DNA from: Pirellulales bacterium
GTDB lineage: Bacteria > Planctomycetota > Planctomycetia > Pirellulales > PALSA-1355
DNA: 64,000 nt
Direction: 5' to 3'
Assembly: GCA_022844125.1 (NCBI GenBank)
Contig: JALHMI010000012.1
Coordinates: 186,001-250,000 of the forward strand
Part shown: positions 28,239-37,786 of the stretch, one piece after another
Layout of the letters: every line of letters begins with the position of its first letter
Position numbering within the stretch: position 1 is the stretch's first letter
Made by a program: the position numbers and the translations under genes
Notes under the pieces: generated by a model
The model's input: only the letters and a program-made list of their open reading frames with translations
Told to the model about the DNA's origin: nothing
Database searches by the model: none

Positions 28239-28658
28239 CCAAGCCTCTGTGCCAGCGGGCTTCTTTGTCTCTCGTCACCCCATGCCAGCAGCCGCGATTC
28301 TACGTAGGCTGCGCAATCTCCAGTGATCGCAGAGAACGAGCGAACTGAGTTCTCTCTGCCGGATCGTAAGGTTACGGGCAAAGTGACGGTCGTACGGCTC
28401 CGATGAAGTTTTCGTAGGAAGCGGACTTGTCCGATTGGGCGAAACCGCGCGACGACGTCCATCGTCCAGGGTCAGCGGGCTCAAGCGGTAGAAATTGGCT
28501 TACGGGGAATTAAGCCGCGAACCTCGTCGCTTCGCTAATCGCTAAAAACGGGCTCATCCTCAGAGTTTGGAGCAACGCAGCGCCGTGTCCGGTTCGAAAA
28601 GTCACGGCACCGAGTCGCCGGTTTGCTGAGTTGCACTGAAGGCAGGGAAGCCAAAGTC
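28239..28658. other. intergenic region before the porin gene
   Basis: About 420 nt. It may contain the true 3' end of the preceding gene in another frame (to about 28349). The rest shows no repeat or clear promoter pair. Confidence 0.4.
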
Positions 28659-30287
28659 ATGAATCGCTCGCACTTAAAACCACTTACCACCGCATGGGCC
28701 GTTCTGTTCTTGCTAGTAGTGCCAGCGGCCAGAGGTCAGCAGCCTGCGCAGCTTACGGCCGAGCCACTAGCCTTGGGCATGTCGACGATTCAGCGACTTC
28801 CCGAGGTCAGCGTCCTGCCGGCACCGCTAATCTCGCTGGCGTCCCACCAGGAAGCGGCACCCGCGCCGCCGCCTGGAGATGACGAGATTGAAGAGCTGCG
28901 CGAACGGCTCGCCGCAACCGAGGACCAGCTATTGAAGATGTCGGAGCAGAACAAGAGCGCTGCCGACAAGTTGCTCGAGCTCCTCAATAAGAAGCCGGCG
29001 GGGCCCGACTTACCCCTGATTCGCTTGAGCGGATTCTTTCAGGTCGAAGACGGGCTGTTCAGCCAGACGAACGAAAGCCAGGCGGTGCTTGGTGACATTC
29101 AGGATGGGGTGGGCTTCCGCCGGGCTCGTATTCAAGCGCTCGGAGCCGTCACCGAGTTCACCCGCTATAGTGTCGAGTTCGATTTCGCCGTGGTGGGTCG
29201 CCCGAGCTTCATGGATGTGTGGGGCGAACAAGCGAACATTCCGTTCTTCAGCACGATCCGCATCGGCCACTTTCGCCAGCCGACCACGATGGACGCGCTG
29301 ACCAGTATCCGGCACCTCGAATTCCTGGAACGAAACGCCGCCTTTCAGGCAATGGATCCTTTTCGCCGCACGGGCATCATGGCATATCGCGTCTCCGATG
29401 ACGAAATGTCGACCCTGGCTTACAGCGTCTACGGCACCGGTTTCACTTTCTTCGGCGGCACGTCCACCATCTACGGAACGATCGGCGATACGCGCGGCGG
29501 CACCACGATCACGGACGCCGGCGGCGTGTCGTTCGCGACTCGCGGCACACACCTGCTGTATTACGACGAGCCGGCCGAGGGTCGCTACCTGTTTCACGTA
29601 GGCGGCGGCTACAACTACAGCGAGATCGGCGGGCGCGGCACCACCGGGACAGAGGCGTCGACCTACGAAGCCCGTTCGATTCCCGAGTTCTTTGTGGGCG
29701 ACCCGGCCGGCCTAGGTTTGACGGCCAATGGCACGCCGTTCGTGGTCGACAGCGGGCGAATTGTCTCGAAGGATTTTCACTTCGGACACGTCGAACTGGC
29801 CGGCAACTACGGTTCGGCCCACTTTCAGGGAGAGTTTCTCGGCACCGCACTGAATCAATTGAATGGCCCAACCGTGTTCTACTACGGGGCCTACCTGCAG
29901 GGCGGTTACTTCCTGACCGGCGAATCGGCGAACTACAACAAGCAGACGGGCGTGATGGACTACAACGTCAAGCCGTTCAGCGAGTTCTTTGGCACCGGAA
30001 CGCGCGGTCACATCTGCGGTTGGGGCGCCTGGGCGTTGGGTTTCCGCTGGACTTACCTGAATGTCGCGGCCACGAACGTCGACCCGGCGAACATCCTCGT
30101 CGGTCCCCCGGGTCCGCCGCCGTCGCCCAATGCGGGCTCGCTCAACGAAACCACGCTGGCGCTGAACTGGTGGTGGAATCAATACACGCGTGTGCAGTTC
30201 AACTGGATCCACTCGATGCCGGACTACAACGTCGGAGGTTGGGCGCCGTTCGACATCTTCGCCACGCGATTTCAAGTCGAGTTCTAG
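28659..30287 (+). CDS. outer-membrane porin with N-terminal coiled coil (OprO/OprP-like)
   Basis: 542 residues. A signal peptide (TTAWAVLFLLVVPAARGQ) is followed by an acidic coiled coil (DDEIEELRERLAATEDQLLK and on to about residue 120), then a long beta-barrel of the phosphate-selective porin type: IRLSGFFQVEDGLFSQTNES, FRRARIQALGAVTEFTRYSV, IRIGHFRQPTTMDALTSIRH and WWWNQYTRVQFNWIHSMPDY, ending in a C-terminal aromatic (FQVEF). Coiled-coil-fronted porins of this kind are common in planctomycetes and tether the barrel to the periplasm. Selectivity unknown. Confidence 0.85.
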   Translation: MNRSHLKPLTTAWAVLFLLVVPAARGQQPAQLTAEPLALGMSTIQRLPEVSVLPAPLISLASHQEAAPAPPPGDDEIEELRERLAATEDQLLKMSEQNKSAADKLLELLNKKPAGPDLPLIRLSGFFQVEDGLFSQTNESQAVLGDIQDGVGFRRARIQALGAVTEFTRYSVEFDFAVVGRPSFMDVWGEQANIPFFSTIRIGHFRQPTTMDALTSIRHLEFLERNAAFQAMDPFRRTGIMAYRVSDDEMSTLAYSVYGTGFTFFGGTSTIYGTIGDTRGGTTITDAGGVSFATRGTHLLYYDEPAEGRYLFHVGGGYNYSEIGGRGTTGTEASTYEARSIPEFFVGDPAGLGLTANGTPFVVDSGRIVSKDFHFGHVELAGNYGSAHFQGEFLGTALNQLNGPTVFYYGAYLQGGYFLTGESANYNKQTGVMDYNVKPFSEFFGTGTRGHICGWGAWALGFRWTYLNVAATNVDPANILVGPPGPPPSPNAGSLNETTLALNWWWNQYTRVQFNWIHSMPDYNVGGWAPFDIFATRFQVEF

Positions 30288-30295
30288 ATGCCTTT

Positions 30296-30327
30296 ATGCC
30301 AGCGAGCCAGCGTGGTGACGCTGGCAT
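30296..30327 (+). terminator. possible terminator of the porin gene
   Basis: 9-bp stem ATGCCAGCG/CGCTGGCAT with a nested CCAGCG/CGCTGG just after the stop codon. It lacks a T-tract. Confidence 0.45.
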
Positions 30328-30440
30328 GAACTTGCCAGCGGACAGGGCAGGCTCGGACGAACAATTGTCGTTCAATTCTTCGGCGAGCTGCGATTTTTTC
30401 GTGCGCTCAGTATGTCAGCGCGACGATAACTGATGACGTG

Positions 30441-30470
30441 TTGACATGTTGTGCGGCCGCCCGCTATAAG
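30441..30470 (+). promoter_or_regulatory. sigma-70 type promoter of the methyltransferase gene
   Basis: TTGACA at 30441-30446 and TATAAG at 30465-30470, separated by 18 nt, are a near-perfect consensus, 94 nt before the start codon of 30564. Confidence 0.65.
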
Positions 30471-30563
30471 CTCCCCTCACTCGGGTTGAATGGGGGGGCT
30501 TGGAGCGACATGCTGGCCGTGCACCAGCACTTCTCCCATCTCCGAGTCTAAGGATGCTGCCCG

Positions 30564-31196
30564 ATGTCATCGTCTTCTCCCGCCGCTGGCGCAATTTCGA
30601 CCGACCATACGCCGTTCGCCCGGCTGCTGCATGCGGTCGCCGAGTTTCTGATTCGCCGCCGGATCCTGCTCTCGGCCATTCTCTTCGCATTGTTGCTTGC
30701 GCAGGACGTGGCCTATGGGCCGAAGCCGCATGACATCTTCAATTTCCGCGATCCGTTCAGCGTGGTCGGCTTGCTCCTGGTGGTCGGCGGGTTGGCGCTG
30801 CGGAGTTGGGCTGCCGGAATCCTTCGCAAGAATGCCGAACTGACGATGGTCGGACCTTACAGCTTGATTCGCAATCCGCTGTACGTCGGTTCGTTCATGA
30901 TGATGTTCGGGTTCTGCGTGCTGATCGCCGATCCGACAAACTTTCTGATCATTCTAGGTCCGATCCTGGTGATCTACATCGTGAAGGTGAGGCAGGAAGA
31001 GAAGCTGCTGGCCGACCGGTTTGCGGACCAATGGGCCGTCTATAGCAAGAACGTACCGCGATTCTTTCCGAAATTGCGGATGCCGCAAGCGGCTGCTGAA
31101 TGGAGCCTGGGCCAGTGGGCAAGGCATCGTGAGTATCAAGCGTTGTGCGCCTCGCTGGTGGCACTGACCGCCTTCAAGCTCTGGTACGAAATGTAA
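30564..31196 (+). CDS. ICMT/PEMT-like membrane methyltransferase
   Basis: 210 residues. Four or five hydrophobic segments surround the family motif GPYSLIRNPLYVGSF and the C-terminal RQEEKLLADRFADQWAVYSK, as in isoprenylcysteine carboxyl methyltransferase and phospholipid methyltransferase proteins. They methylate a membrane-bound lipid or cysteine with SAM; the substrate here is unknown. It is followed 55 nt later by an LptF/LptG-like gene. Confidence 0.83.
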   Translation: MSSSSPAAGAISTDHTPFARLLHAVAEFLIRRRILLSAILFALLLAQDVAYGPKPHDIFNFRDPFSVVGLLLVVGGLALRSWAAGILRKNAELTMVGPYSLIRNPLYVGSFMMMFGFCVLIADPTNFLIILGPILVIYIVKVRQEEKLLADRFADQWAVYSKNVPRFFPKLRMPQAAAEWSLGQWARHREYQALCASLVALTAFKLWYEM

Positions 31197-31251
31197 TGGC
31201 GTGCTTTGGCCCGAGCCAGGTGCCCGGGCCTGCGGAGGATAATACGGTTCG

Positions 31252-32430
31252 ATGCGTTTGCTCACCCGGTATGTCCTTCGCGAAGTCGGCTTGATATTCC
31301 TGGTCACTCTCGTCGCACTCACTTCGTTCATGCTGCTGGTGGGCGCCGTGCAGGCCGCGCTGATGCAAGGCCTGGGCGCGAAGCAGATCGTGATTGCGCT
31401 GCCATACCTGCTTCCGCAGGCCTTGATGTTTGCCATTCCCGGCACGATTCTGTTTGCCGTGTCGATGGTTTACGGCCGGATGTCGGCCTCCAACGAACTG
31501 GTCGCGCTCAAATCGCTGGGCATCAGTCCCATGGTCGCCGTCTGGCCCTCGCTCGCAATGGCCACGGTGCTCAGCTTCGCCACGGTCTGGCTGAACGACC
31601 TGGCGATGAGTTGGGGTTTCTACGGCGTCAAGCAGGTCGCGATCGACTCGGCCGAAGAGATTGCCTACAGCGTGCTCCGCTCACAACGCTCGTTCAAGAG
31701 CGACGCCTTGGAAGTGACGGTCAAGGACGTCGTCGGACGCGACCTGATCGAGCCGCGGTTTCGACTGGCGATGGGAGACGACGGCCAGATGGTCGACATC
31801 TCGGCACGCATCGCCCAGCTCCGCTCGGCGCCGGGAACAGGCAAGCTGACGCTGGTTCTCTACCACACGATTATTGACGGGCCCGGTATCTACAGCGAGT
31901 ATCCCGACGAGTGGATCGAGCGCGAGGTGCTGATCCAATCGGATCGCGGCAAGGATCCCTCGCCGTCGCACCTGGCATTGCATGAAGTTCCTGGCGCCAT
32001 CGAACGTCAGCTTGAGCTGATCGAGCAGCTTGGCGAGCGGATGGTAGCCCTCGCCGGCAAGCAGATCCTGCTGGGCGACTTCGAGCAGTTGTCTGTTGGC
32101 AACTGGCACGATGAGAACAAGAATCTGCAATTTCAGAAGTTCCAGCTCTATCGCATGCACACCGAGCCGCCGCGCCGCTGGGCGAACGGCTTTAGCTGCT
32201 TGTGCTTCGCCCTGGTCGGAACCGCCATGGCCATCCGGATGCGCAATGCCGACGTGCTGACCAGCTTCGCACTCTGCTTTTTTCCGATTTTGATCGTGTA
32301 CTACCCGCTCCTGGCTTTCGGACTCGATCGGGCCAAGGCGGGCGAGATCCATCCTTACGCCGTCTGGCTGGCCAACTGTATTCTGGTCATTTGGGGCTTG
32401 TGGCTGCTCAGGCGCGTGCTGCGGTACTAG
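31252..32430 (+). CDS. LptF/LptG family permease
   Basis: 392 residues with three N-terminal membrane helices (VGLIFLVTLVALTSFMLLVG, LLPQALMFAIPGTILFAVSM, LAMATVLSFATVWLNDLAMS) and three near the C-terminus (GFSCLCFALVGTAMAIRMRN, LCFFPILIVYYPLLAFG, WLANCILVIWGLWLLRRVL). A periplasmic beta domain lies between, giving the YjgP/YjgQ architecture of the lipopolysaccharide export ABC transporter. A second family member and LptB are not in this window. GGAGGAT lies about 15 nt upstream of the ATG. Confidence 0.88.
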   Translation: MRLLTRYVLREVGLIFLVTLVALTSFMLLVGAVQAALMQGLGAKQIVIALPYLLPQALMFAIPGTILFAVSMVYGRMSASNELVALKSLGISPMVAVWPSLAMATVLSFATVWLNDLAMSWGFYGVKQVAIDSAEEIAYSVLRSQRSFKSDALEVTVKDVVGRDLIEPRFRLAMGDDGQMVDISARIAQLRSAPGTGKLTLVLYHTIIDGPGIYSEYPDEWIEREVLIQSDRGKDPSPSHLALHEVPGAIERQLELIEQLGERMVALAGKQILLGDFEQLSVGNWHDENKNLQFQKFQLYRMHTEPPRRWANGFSCLCFALVGTAMAIRMRNADVLTSFALCFFPILIVYYPLLAFGLDRAKAGEIHPYAVWLANCILVIWGLWLLRRVLRY

Positions 32431-32496
32431 CCTCGGCCGCAGTAACAAATGCCAGTCGGCGGGTATTTCGGTGCCGAGAGGCTTCCTCCGTGTTGC

Positions 32497-33516
32497 TCAT
32501 GAGAGGCGAAATTTCTGGCCGATCCCGCGATCGACCGCAGCGCGATAGATCAGATGGGCCACAGCGATGTCGCAAATGGCCATGCCGATCGGAATCGCGA
32601 TGATCCGCTCGCTGGCCGACATCCGGGCGGGTTTCATGCCGGCTACGATCTGGCCGATCGTCGCATAGATCTCGGGCATTCCGCCGGGAAACTCGGGATC
32701 AGGTTCGCCGTCCGCTGTCTTGCGGTCGCGGCCGATTTCGTCGAAGTACTTCGCCAGCGCCACGTCGTCGACGATGAATTTATCGGCCAAGTGCAAGGCT
32801 TCGGCCTCGTAGGCGCAGCCACCTTCGATTCCCACCGCAAAAGCACCTGGCACAAACCATTCGGGACGCACGATGTGTTCGTCTCCATTGGTGCAGGTCG
32901 CGATAACGTCCGCCCCCGAGACGGTAGACGCGTTGTCCTGGCAGAGTACGATCTCGCCGGTGAAGTAGTCGCTTGCCTGGTCTCTGAGTGCGGCCATGGC
33001 GGTCGGGCGGACGTCTCGGAGGCGGACTTGACGCAAGGCCGGAATCTGCGAGGTGAGGAAACGCAGATGCATCGTGCCCTCAAAGCCGCAGCCAACCACC
33101 GCCAGTGCGCTCGCATCGACCGCGGCGCAGCGCTTGGCGATGATGGAGCTGACGGCGGCAGTGCGCAGCCCAGTGGCATAGCTGCAATCCATGATCGCCA
33201 GCGGAATGCCGGTCGCAGTGTCGTTATAGACCTGGATGCCGGTCACGTTGGGCAGACCTCGCTGATAGTTTTGGGCGAACCCTCCCACCCACTTCAGTCC
33301 GCACGCGCCGAGTTGATGCAGATAGGCGGGCATGGCGTGCAGGAAGTTGGCCGGGTCGGTCCCGGTAGGATGGATGCCGATCTTGGGATGCATCTCATAG
33401 GTGCCGGCAGCGTGCTCGCGTAGCGCCTGCTCGACCACCGGAACAACTTCGGCTGGTCCGAGTGACAGGGATACGACATCGTCACGCGAAAGGAGCAGCA
33501 CATCGATGTGTTTCAT
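32497..33516 (-). CDS. ornithine cyclodeaminase / mu-crystallin family protein
   Basis: 339 residues. Family signatures are FLHAMPAYLHQLGACGLKWV, GIQVYNDTATGIPLAIMDCS, YATGLRTAAVSSIIAKRCAA and the dinucleotide-binding AVVGCGFEGTMHLRFLTS. Members include ornithine cyclodeaminase, alanine dehydrogenase and ketimine reductases, all NAD(P)-dependent on amino acids. The exact reaction cannot be assigned without the pocket residues. It stands alone, with no amino-acid pathway genes beside it. Confidence 0.88.
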   Translation of the reverse strand: MKHIDVLLLSRDDVVSLSLGPAEVVPVVEQALREHAAGTYEMHPKIGIHPTGTDPANFLHAMPAYLHQLGACGLKWVGGFAQNYQRGLPNVTGIQVYNDTATGIPLAIMDCSYATGLRTAAVSSIIAKRCAAVDASALAVVGCGFEGTMHLRFLTSQIPALRQVRLRDVRPTAMAALRDQASDYFTGEIVLCQDNASTVSGADVIATCTNGDEHIVRPEWFVPGAFAVGIEGGCAYEAEALHLADKFIVDDVALAKYFDEIGRDRKTADGEPDPEFPGGMPEIYATIGQIVAGMKPARMSASERIIAIPIGMAICDIAVAHLIYRAAVDRGIGQKFRLS

Positions 33517-33913
33517 CGTCAGATTCCCTTGGGTGGGGGCGAGACAAAAGGGGCCAGCGGCGAGCCAAGTCCAACCTCAAAGTTCAGGGCAGGTGTGCGA
33601 AATCGGTGCTTCGGGCGGCGAATTCGCTCAGTACGAGGTGAGCGTCGTCGACGACATTTGACATAAGTCGGCTGCCAAACTAATTCCCACACAGATGGCA
33701 ATTTCGATGCCCATCCGAGCAGCTTGCCAAATCGCGGCTTTCGGGAAGATAAACTCGTGACTCCAATCGTCGGACTTTCAGGACGGCTCGTCGCACCGAT
33801 GTCGGCACGGCGATTGCAACTACACTGAAACGACGAGTTCTGCCGCTGGCGCCGCCTCAAAGCTTATTGGACGGCGGTTCACTTTCATCGACGCATCCAC
33901 ACCGAGGTGACGC
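33517..33913. other. divergent intergenic region
   Basis: About 400 nt between divergent genes. No supported gene. The open frames are Arg/Ser-rich and lack start signals. No promoter consensus found. Confidence 0.45.
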
Positions 33914-34966
33914 ATGACGCCGGAAGAATTAGCGGGAACGACAGCGGCGGCGTTTCCGGCAGATGCCAGCAATCTGCAAGACGCCGGATCCGACGGTGAG
34001 CGCGCCGCCTTTGAAGCTGCCTGGAACGGCCGTCTGGACAACGGTTCGGCGGAGTTGCTCTACGATGATCGCGAGCGGCGTGACGCCATCGCCGGGGACG
34101 CGGCCGATCTTTCGGACGGCCTGCACCTGAGTTCCGACGAGATGTCGGACCTGCATTCGACTCGAGATTTCATCCGCCTGCTGCGTTCGAAGTCGCTGAA
34201 TGTTGGCAAGATTAAGACCGCGGTAGCCTATGAGTTCGAACTCGAGTCACTGCAGATCGAACTCGTGAAGCTGCAGCGCTGGATTCAGGAGAAAGGCAAG
34301 CGGCTGGCGATTCTCTTTGAAGGCCGCGACGCCGCAGGCAAGGGGGGCACGATCCGGCGGTTCATCGAGCACCTCAACCCACGCGCCATGCGGGTCGTGG
34401 CCTTGCCAGCTCCGACAGAGGAGGAGCGCGGTCAGTGGTATTTCCAGCGCTATATGAAGCAACTCCCGAATGGGGGCGAAATCGTGTTCTTCGACCGCAG
34501 TTGGTACAACCGCGCGGTGGTCGAACCCGTGAATAACTTCTGCACGCGCGAGCAGTACGAGCGGTACATGCTACAGGTTCCCGAGTTTGAACACATGCTC
34601 GTTGAAGATGGCGTTCTCTTAGTGAAGTTTTGGTTCTCGATCGGCAAGGAAGTACAAGCGATGCGGTTTCAATCGCGGCGCCACAATCCGCTCAAACAGT
34701 GGAAGCTCAGTCCGCTGGACGAACGTGCACAGGACCAGTGGCATGCCTACACGAAGTACAAAGAAGTCATGTTCAGCCGGACCCACAATACCTTCAGTCC
34801 GTGGATTATTGTGCAAGCGAACAATAAACGCCGCGCGCGGCTGGAGAGCATGCGCTACCTGCTATCACAAATTGATTACGACGGTAAAGCAGAGGCGCGA
34901 GTCAGTCTATATCCCGATCCTAACGTCGTCACCCGGTTTCACCGCGGCTCGATCGTCACGGACTAG
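33914..34966 (+). CDS. ppk2: polyphosphate kinase 2
   Basis: 350 residues. The PPK2 core begins near residue 95 (SLNVGKIKTAVAYEFELE) and shows Walker A FEGRDAAGKGGT at residues 136-146, Walker B FFDRSWYNRAVVEPV, the lid arginine region FRSRRHNPLKQW-like block and WIIVQANNKRRARLESM. PPK2 uses polyphosphate to phosphorylate ADP or AMP (class not fixed). An unusual acidic N-terminal extension of about 80 residues precedes the core; a GAGGTG RBS supports this start, but ATG at 34142 is an alternative that removes it. Confidence 0.92.
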   Translation: MTPEELAGTTAAAFPADASNLQDAGSDGERAAFEAAWNGRLDNGSAELLYDDRERRDAIAGDAADLSDGLHLSSDEMSDLHSTRDFIRLLRSKSLNVGKIKTAVAYEFELESLQIELVKLQRWIQEKGKRLAILFEGRDAAGKGGTIRRFIEHLNPRAMRVVALPAPTEEERGQWYFQRYMKQLPNGGEIVFFDRSWYNRAVVEPVNNFCTREQYERYMLQVPEFEHMLVEDGVLLVKFWFSIGKEVQAMRFQSRRHNPLKQWKLSPLDERAQDQWHAYTKYKEVMFSRTHNTFSPWIIVQANNKRRARLESMRYLLSQIDYDGKAEARVSLYPDPNVVTRFHRGSIVTD

Positions 34967-35223
34967 CGGCAGCTACCGGCAGAGGAGCCCGTGAGCCACC
35001 CAGGTGCTGCCTGGTGCCTTTGCTTGTAAATACGATGGGCTGTTCAACCACGCCGAGTCCGATCGAAAACAGCCCCAGTGCCCGGGATTCTCATGGGACG
35101 TTCGCCGTGCACGGGTTCCGCCCGTCGAACGCTTGACAGGGCCGAGCAACACGACTAAAGTTGCCAAAGGTCGGACCGCCAGTTTCTGCGCGTCAGCATA
35201 CGCTTTGGCGGTTGAGTTTTTTG

Positions 35224-35661
35224 ATGAGCATTCTGGTTCAACGAACCACGATTTGGGCCTTTGCGGCCTTTTTTGGCTGTGTTTCGCTGCTCGGCCCCGG
35301 CTGGCACTGCGTCTTTGGCCAGCATTTTCATGGCTCGGATCGCTGCGCGCACGCCGAATCGGTCACTGCCGACTGCCGCCGTCATTGCTGTACGACCCCG
35401 CCTGGCACGAAGGACTCCACGCCCCAGGCGGATCCCGCCAACCGTGGCGACGGGTCAGCCGTTCAAGCCTTCGCCAATCCTGCGCATCACTGCCCATTGT
35501 GCCAGTTTTTTGGCACAGCGCAGTGGTCGCAAGCAGATGTCCCAACCGAACTTGTCCTGGTAGCCACGGAGCTACTCACACCGGCCGCCCCCGCGCGCGA
35601 GCGCGAAGCCCCGCGGCTGTATCTCTCGCGAGCTCCGCCTCGCGATCTTTCGCACCGCTGA
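35224..35661 (+). CDS. small secreted Cys/His-rich protein (DUF2946-like)
   Basis: 145 residues. An N-terminal hydrophobic segment (RTTIWAFAAFFGCVSLLGPG) is followed by a Cys/His-rich body (HCVFGQHFHGSDRCAHAESV, CRRHCCTTPPG, HHCPLCQFFGTAQWS). The HHCPLCQFF block is reminiscent of DUF2946-type small proteins that planctomycetes and proteobacteria carry, some linked with metal handling; the resemblance is by eye only. ATG at 35224 was chosen to place the hydrophobic helix at the N-terminus. Confidence 0.6.
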   Translation: MSILVQRTTIWAFAAFFGCVSLLGPGWHCVFGQHFHGSDRCAHAESVTADCRRHCCTTPPGTKDSTPQADPANRGDGSAVQAFANPAHHCPLCQFFGTAQWSQADVPTELVLVATELLTPAAPAREREAPRLYLSRAPPRDLSHR

Positions 35662-35957
35662 GTCGCTGTTTTGGCCGAAGTGTCGGTCGAATCGTGCGCT
35701 TAGCGTCTCCTTGGGTCCATCACGCCCCTTAGCGAGTCCGCTCATTCATTGAGCCATGTTGATCGCGCCTGCACATTTCGCATTGTGCGGTGATTGACCA
35801 GCAGCCAACCGAACACGAATGCGCCTTCCTCCGGAGGGCGCCGAGCGATCGCGGTCCGACCAGTTCGCACGCTCGTGCGCCCCCGGAGCGGAGGTTCACC
35901 ATCCCCTTTGTCATCGCGCTCCAAAGGCGCGCCAAATCAAGAACGCATGAACTCCTC

Positions 35958-36686
35958 ATGAGACTTACCCGTGGATTTACGCTCGTCGAACTGCTGGTGG
36001 TGATTGCCATCATCGGCGTGCTCGTGGGATTGATGATTCCGGCCGTGCAGGCGTCGCGCGAAAGTGCGCGCCGAGCACAGTGCGCCAGCAACCTGCGTCA
36101 GGTCGGCTTCGCCATCATGCGCTACTGCGACAACCATTCGGGCCGCTGGCCGGAAACCAGCCACACGGTTGAACCCGATCCGGTGACAGGCAAGTTCGAC
36201 CGGGCCTGGATCTATACGCTGGCGCCTTACCTGGAGGACGTGGACGCGATCCGGATTTGCCCCAGCGATCAGCTCGCCCGGCTGCGGCTGCTGGGGAAGG
36301 GGACCAGCTACACGCTGAATGGCTACCTGTCGGATGAACTGCGGCCGCCAAACAATTTCGACAATCGCCGGAAGGTGGCGTCGATGTCGCAAACGGTGGT
36401 GGCCTTCGAACTCTCGGAGAAGAAGGACTCTGGCGCCGCGCGAACCGAAAATCCAGCCGACATCGATCCCCATAACGATCACGTGCACTCGTTCAACTGG
36501 TTCAGCACGTCGAATCTGCAGCAGAAGCAGGTGCTCGAAGCGGTTGGCAACGAAGTTGCCATCGAACGGCACCACGACACAACGCATTTTCTCTATGCCG
36601 ATGGTCACGTCGACCTGATTCCCGTAGAGCAGCTCGAGCGTTGGGTCGAGCAACCGTTCAACTTTGCCAAGCCGCCAGCGCTGTGA
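35958..36686 (+). CDS. DUF1559 prepilin-type N-terminal cleavage protein
   Basis: 242 residues. The N-terminus [20 protein letters not shown] is a canonical type IV prepilin/pseudopilin signal (G|F cleavage, E+5). It is followed by [20 protein letters not shown], the hallmark of planctomycete DUF1559 proteins, and a C-terminal H-rich domain ([20 protein letters not shown]). These proteins are often secreted or assembled by a type II secretion-like system; the role is unknown. ATG at 35958 places the cleavage signal correctly. Confidence 0.9.
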   Translation: MRLTRGFTLVELLVVIAIIGVLVGLMIPAVQASRESARRAQCASNLRQVGFAIMRYCDNHSGRWPETSHTVEPDPVTGKFDRAWIYTLAPYLEDVDAIRICPSDQLARLRLLGKGTSYTLNGYLSDELRPPNNFDNRRKVASMSQTVVAFELSEKKDSGAARTENPADIDPHNDHVHSFNWFSTSNLQQKQVLEAVGNEVAIERHHDTTHFLYADGHVDLIPVEQLERWVEQPFNFAKPPAL

Positions 36687-36933
36687 GCCGGCGGCGTCTG
36701 ATCTTTCATTTAACTAGGAAAGGAGCACGCTCGTGAGGTTCAACACCAGTTAGCCCTGGACGCCACCAATTGCCAGTCGTCGCCACCGCGCTCGCGCGTT
36801 CGGCGACCCCAGCGAAACAAGAAATGCTTCCGGGGGGAAACGTTTGCTTATACGACCGCATGCCCCGCGAATGTGCCGGGCCGCGCTCTATATCGTTCGA
36901 GATTTTCATTACTGAGACTGGAAAGGTTTTCCC

Positions 36934-37713
36934 ATGCGGAATTTTTCATTGGTTATTGCTTTGGCGGCGTCCTTGTTTCTGGCCTCTCGCGTGCAAGCGG
37001 ACGAGGAACACGGTCACTTCGACGTCGTCCCCTATGCCGATGGCGGCAAGATCCTGACTGGCGGCCGAGACGACTCGACGCTGGCAACCGTCACCGAGCT
37101 GCGCGTGTTCGGCTACGAGTTTGGTGAGGAACCAAGCGATCCGTACTTCATCGGCGATCCGGGATTTAACAACGGCGCCTTCGCAATCGGCTTGTTCCCG
37201 AATAATGGCTTGCTGCCGACGAGCCAGACGCTACGGTTCAATCTGATCACGAACCTCGAGTTCTGGGACGGAAGCGGCGCGGTGAACTTCGCCGCAGCGC
37301 CGGCCGACGTTGACCTGGGGCTCATTCGTGGCAGCTCCACTGGCTACGTCAGCGGCACGGGGGTGACCGGTACGCTTCCCACCATTGGTTCGACGGGTGG
37401 CAGTGGCCGGTTGCACAACCACCTGAGTTCGGAGCTGCGTTTTCAGGGCTCGAGCAATCCCCTCGACCCGAGTGCTCCGGAGGGCCTTTACCTGCTCGGC
37501 ATGACGCTGAGCCTCAACGGACTGGAAGATTCGGACCCGATCTACCTCGTCTACAACAACGGGCTCGACGAAGAGCTACACGAGTTGGGGATGGAATGGG
37601 TCGAGACCAACCTGGTGCCCGAGCCGCAGACCTGGCTGATGATGGGCACGGCGCTGGTGGGCCTCATGGCGGTGGGGCGCCGCCGGCTCGCTCGGCTTCG
37701 TTCGGCCAGCTAA
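36934..37713 (+). CDS. PEP-CTERM sorting domain protein
   Basis: 259 residues with a signal peptide (LVIALAASLFLASRVQA) and C-terminal VPEPQTWLMMGTALVGLMAV followed by GRRRLARLRS. The exported body (DVVPYADGGKILTGGRDDST, VFGYEFGEEPSDPYFIGDPG) resembles all-beta surface proteins. The fourth PEP-CTERM gene here and the only one on the plus strand. Confidence 0.86.
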   Translation: MRNFSLVIALAASLFLASRVQADEEHGHFDVVPYADGGKILTGGRDDSTLATVTELRVFGYEFGEEPSDPYFIGDPGFNNGAFAIGLFPNNGLLPTSQTLRFNLITNLEFWDGSGAVNFAAAPADVDLGLIRGSSTGYVSGTGVTGTLPTIGSTGGSGRLHNHLSSELRFQGSSNPLDPSAPEGLYLLGMTLSLNGLEDSDPIYLVYNNGLDEELHELGMEWVETNLVPEPQTWLMMGTALVGLMAVGRRRLARLRSAS

Positions 37714-37786
37714 CCGCACCCCCGGAATGCGGTCCGCGGTCGGGAAGCGGGAATTCCCCTTCTCGACCGTGGGGCCGCACCGGCGA

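Noticed and set aside
31200-31252. GGCCCG/CGGGCC hairpin between the methyltransferase and LptF-like genes
   Set aside because: Short stem without a T-tract; the two genes are likely co-transcribed, so it is not called a terminator.
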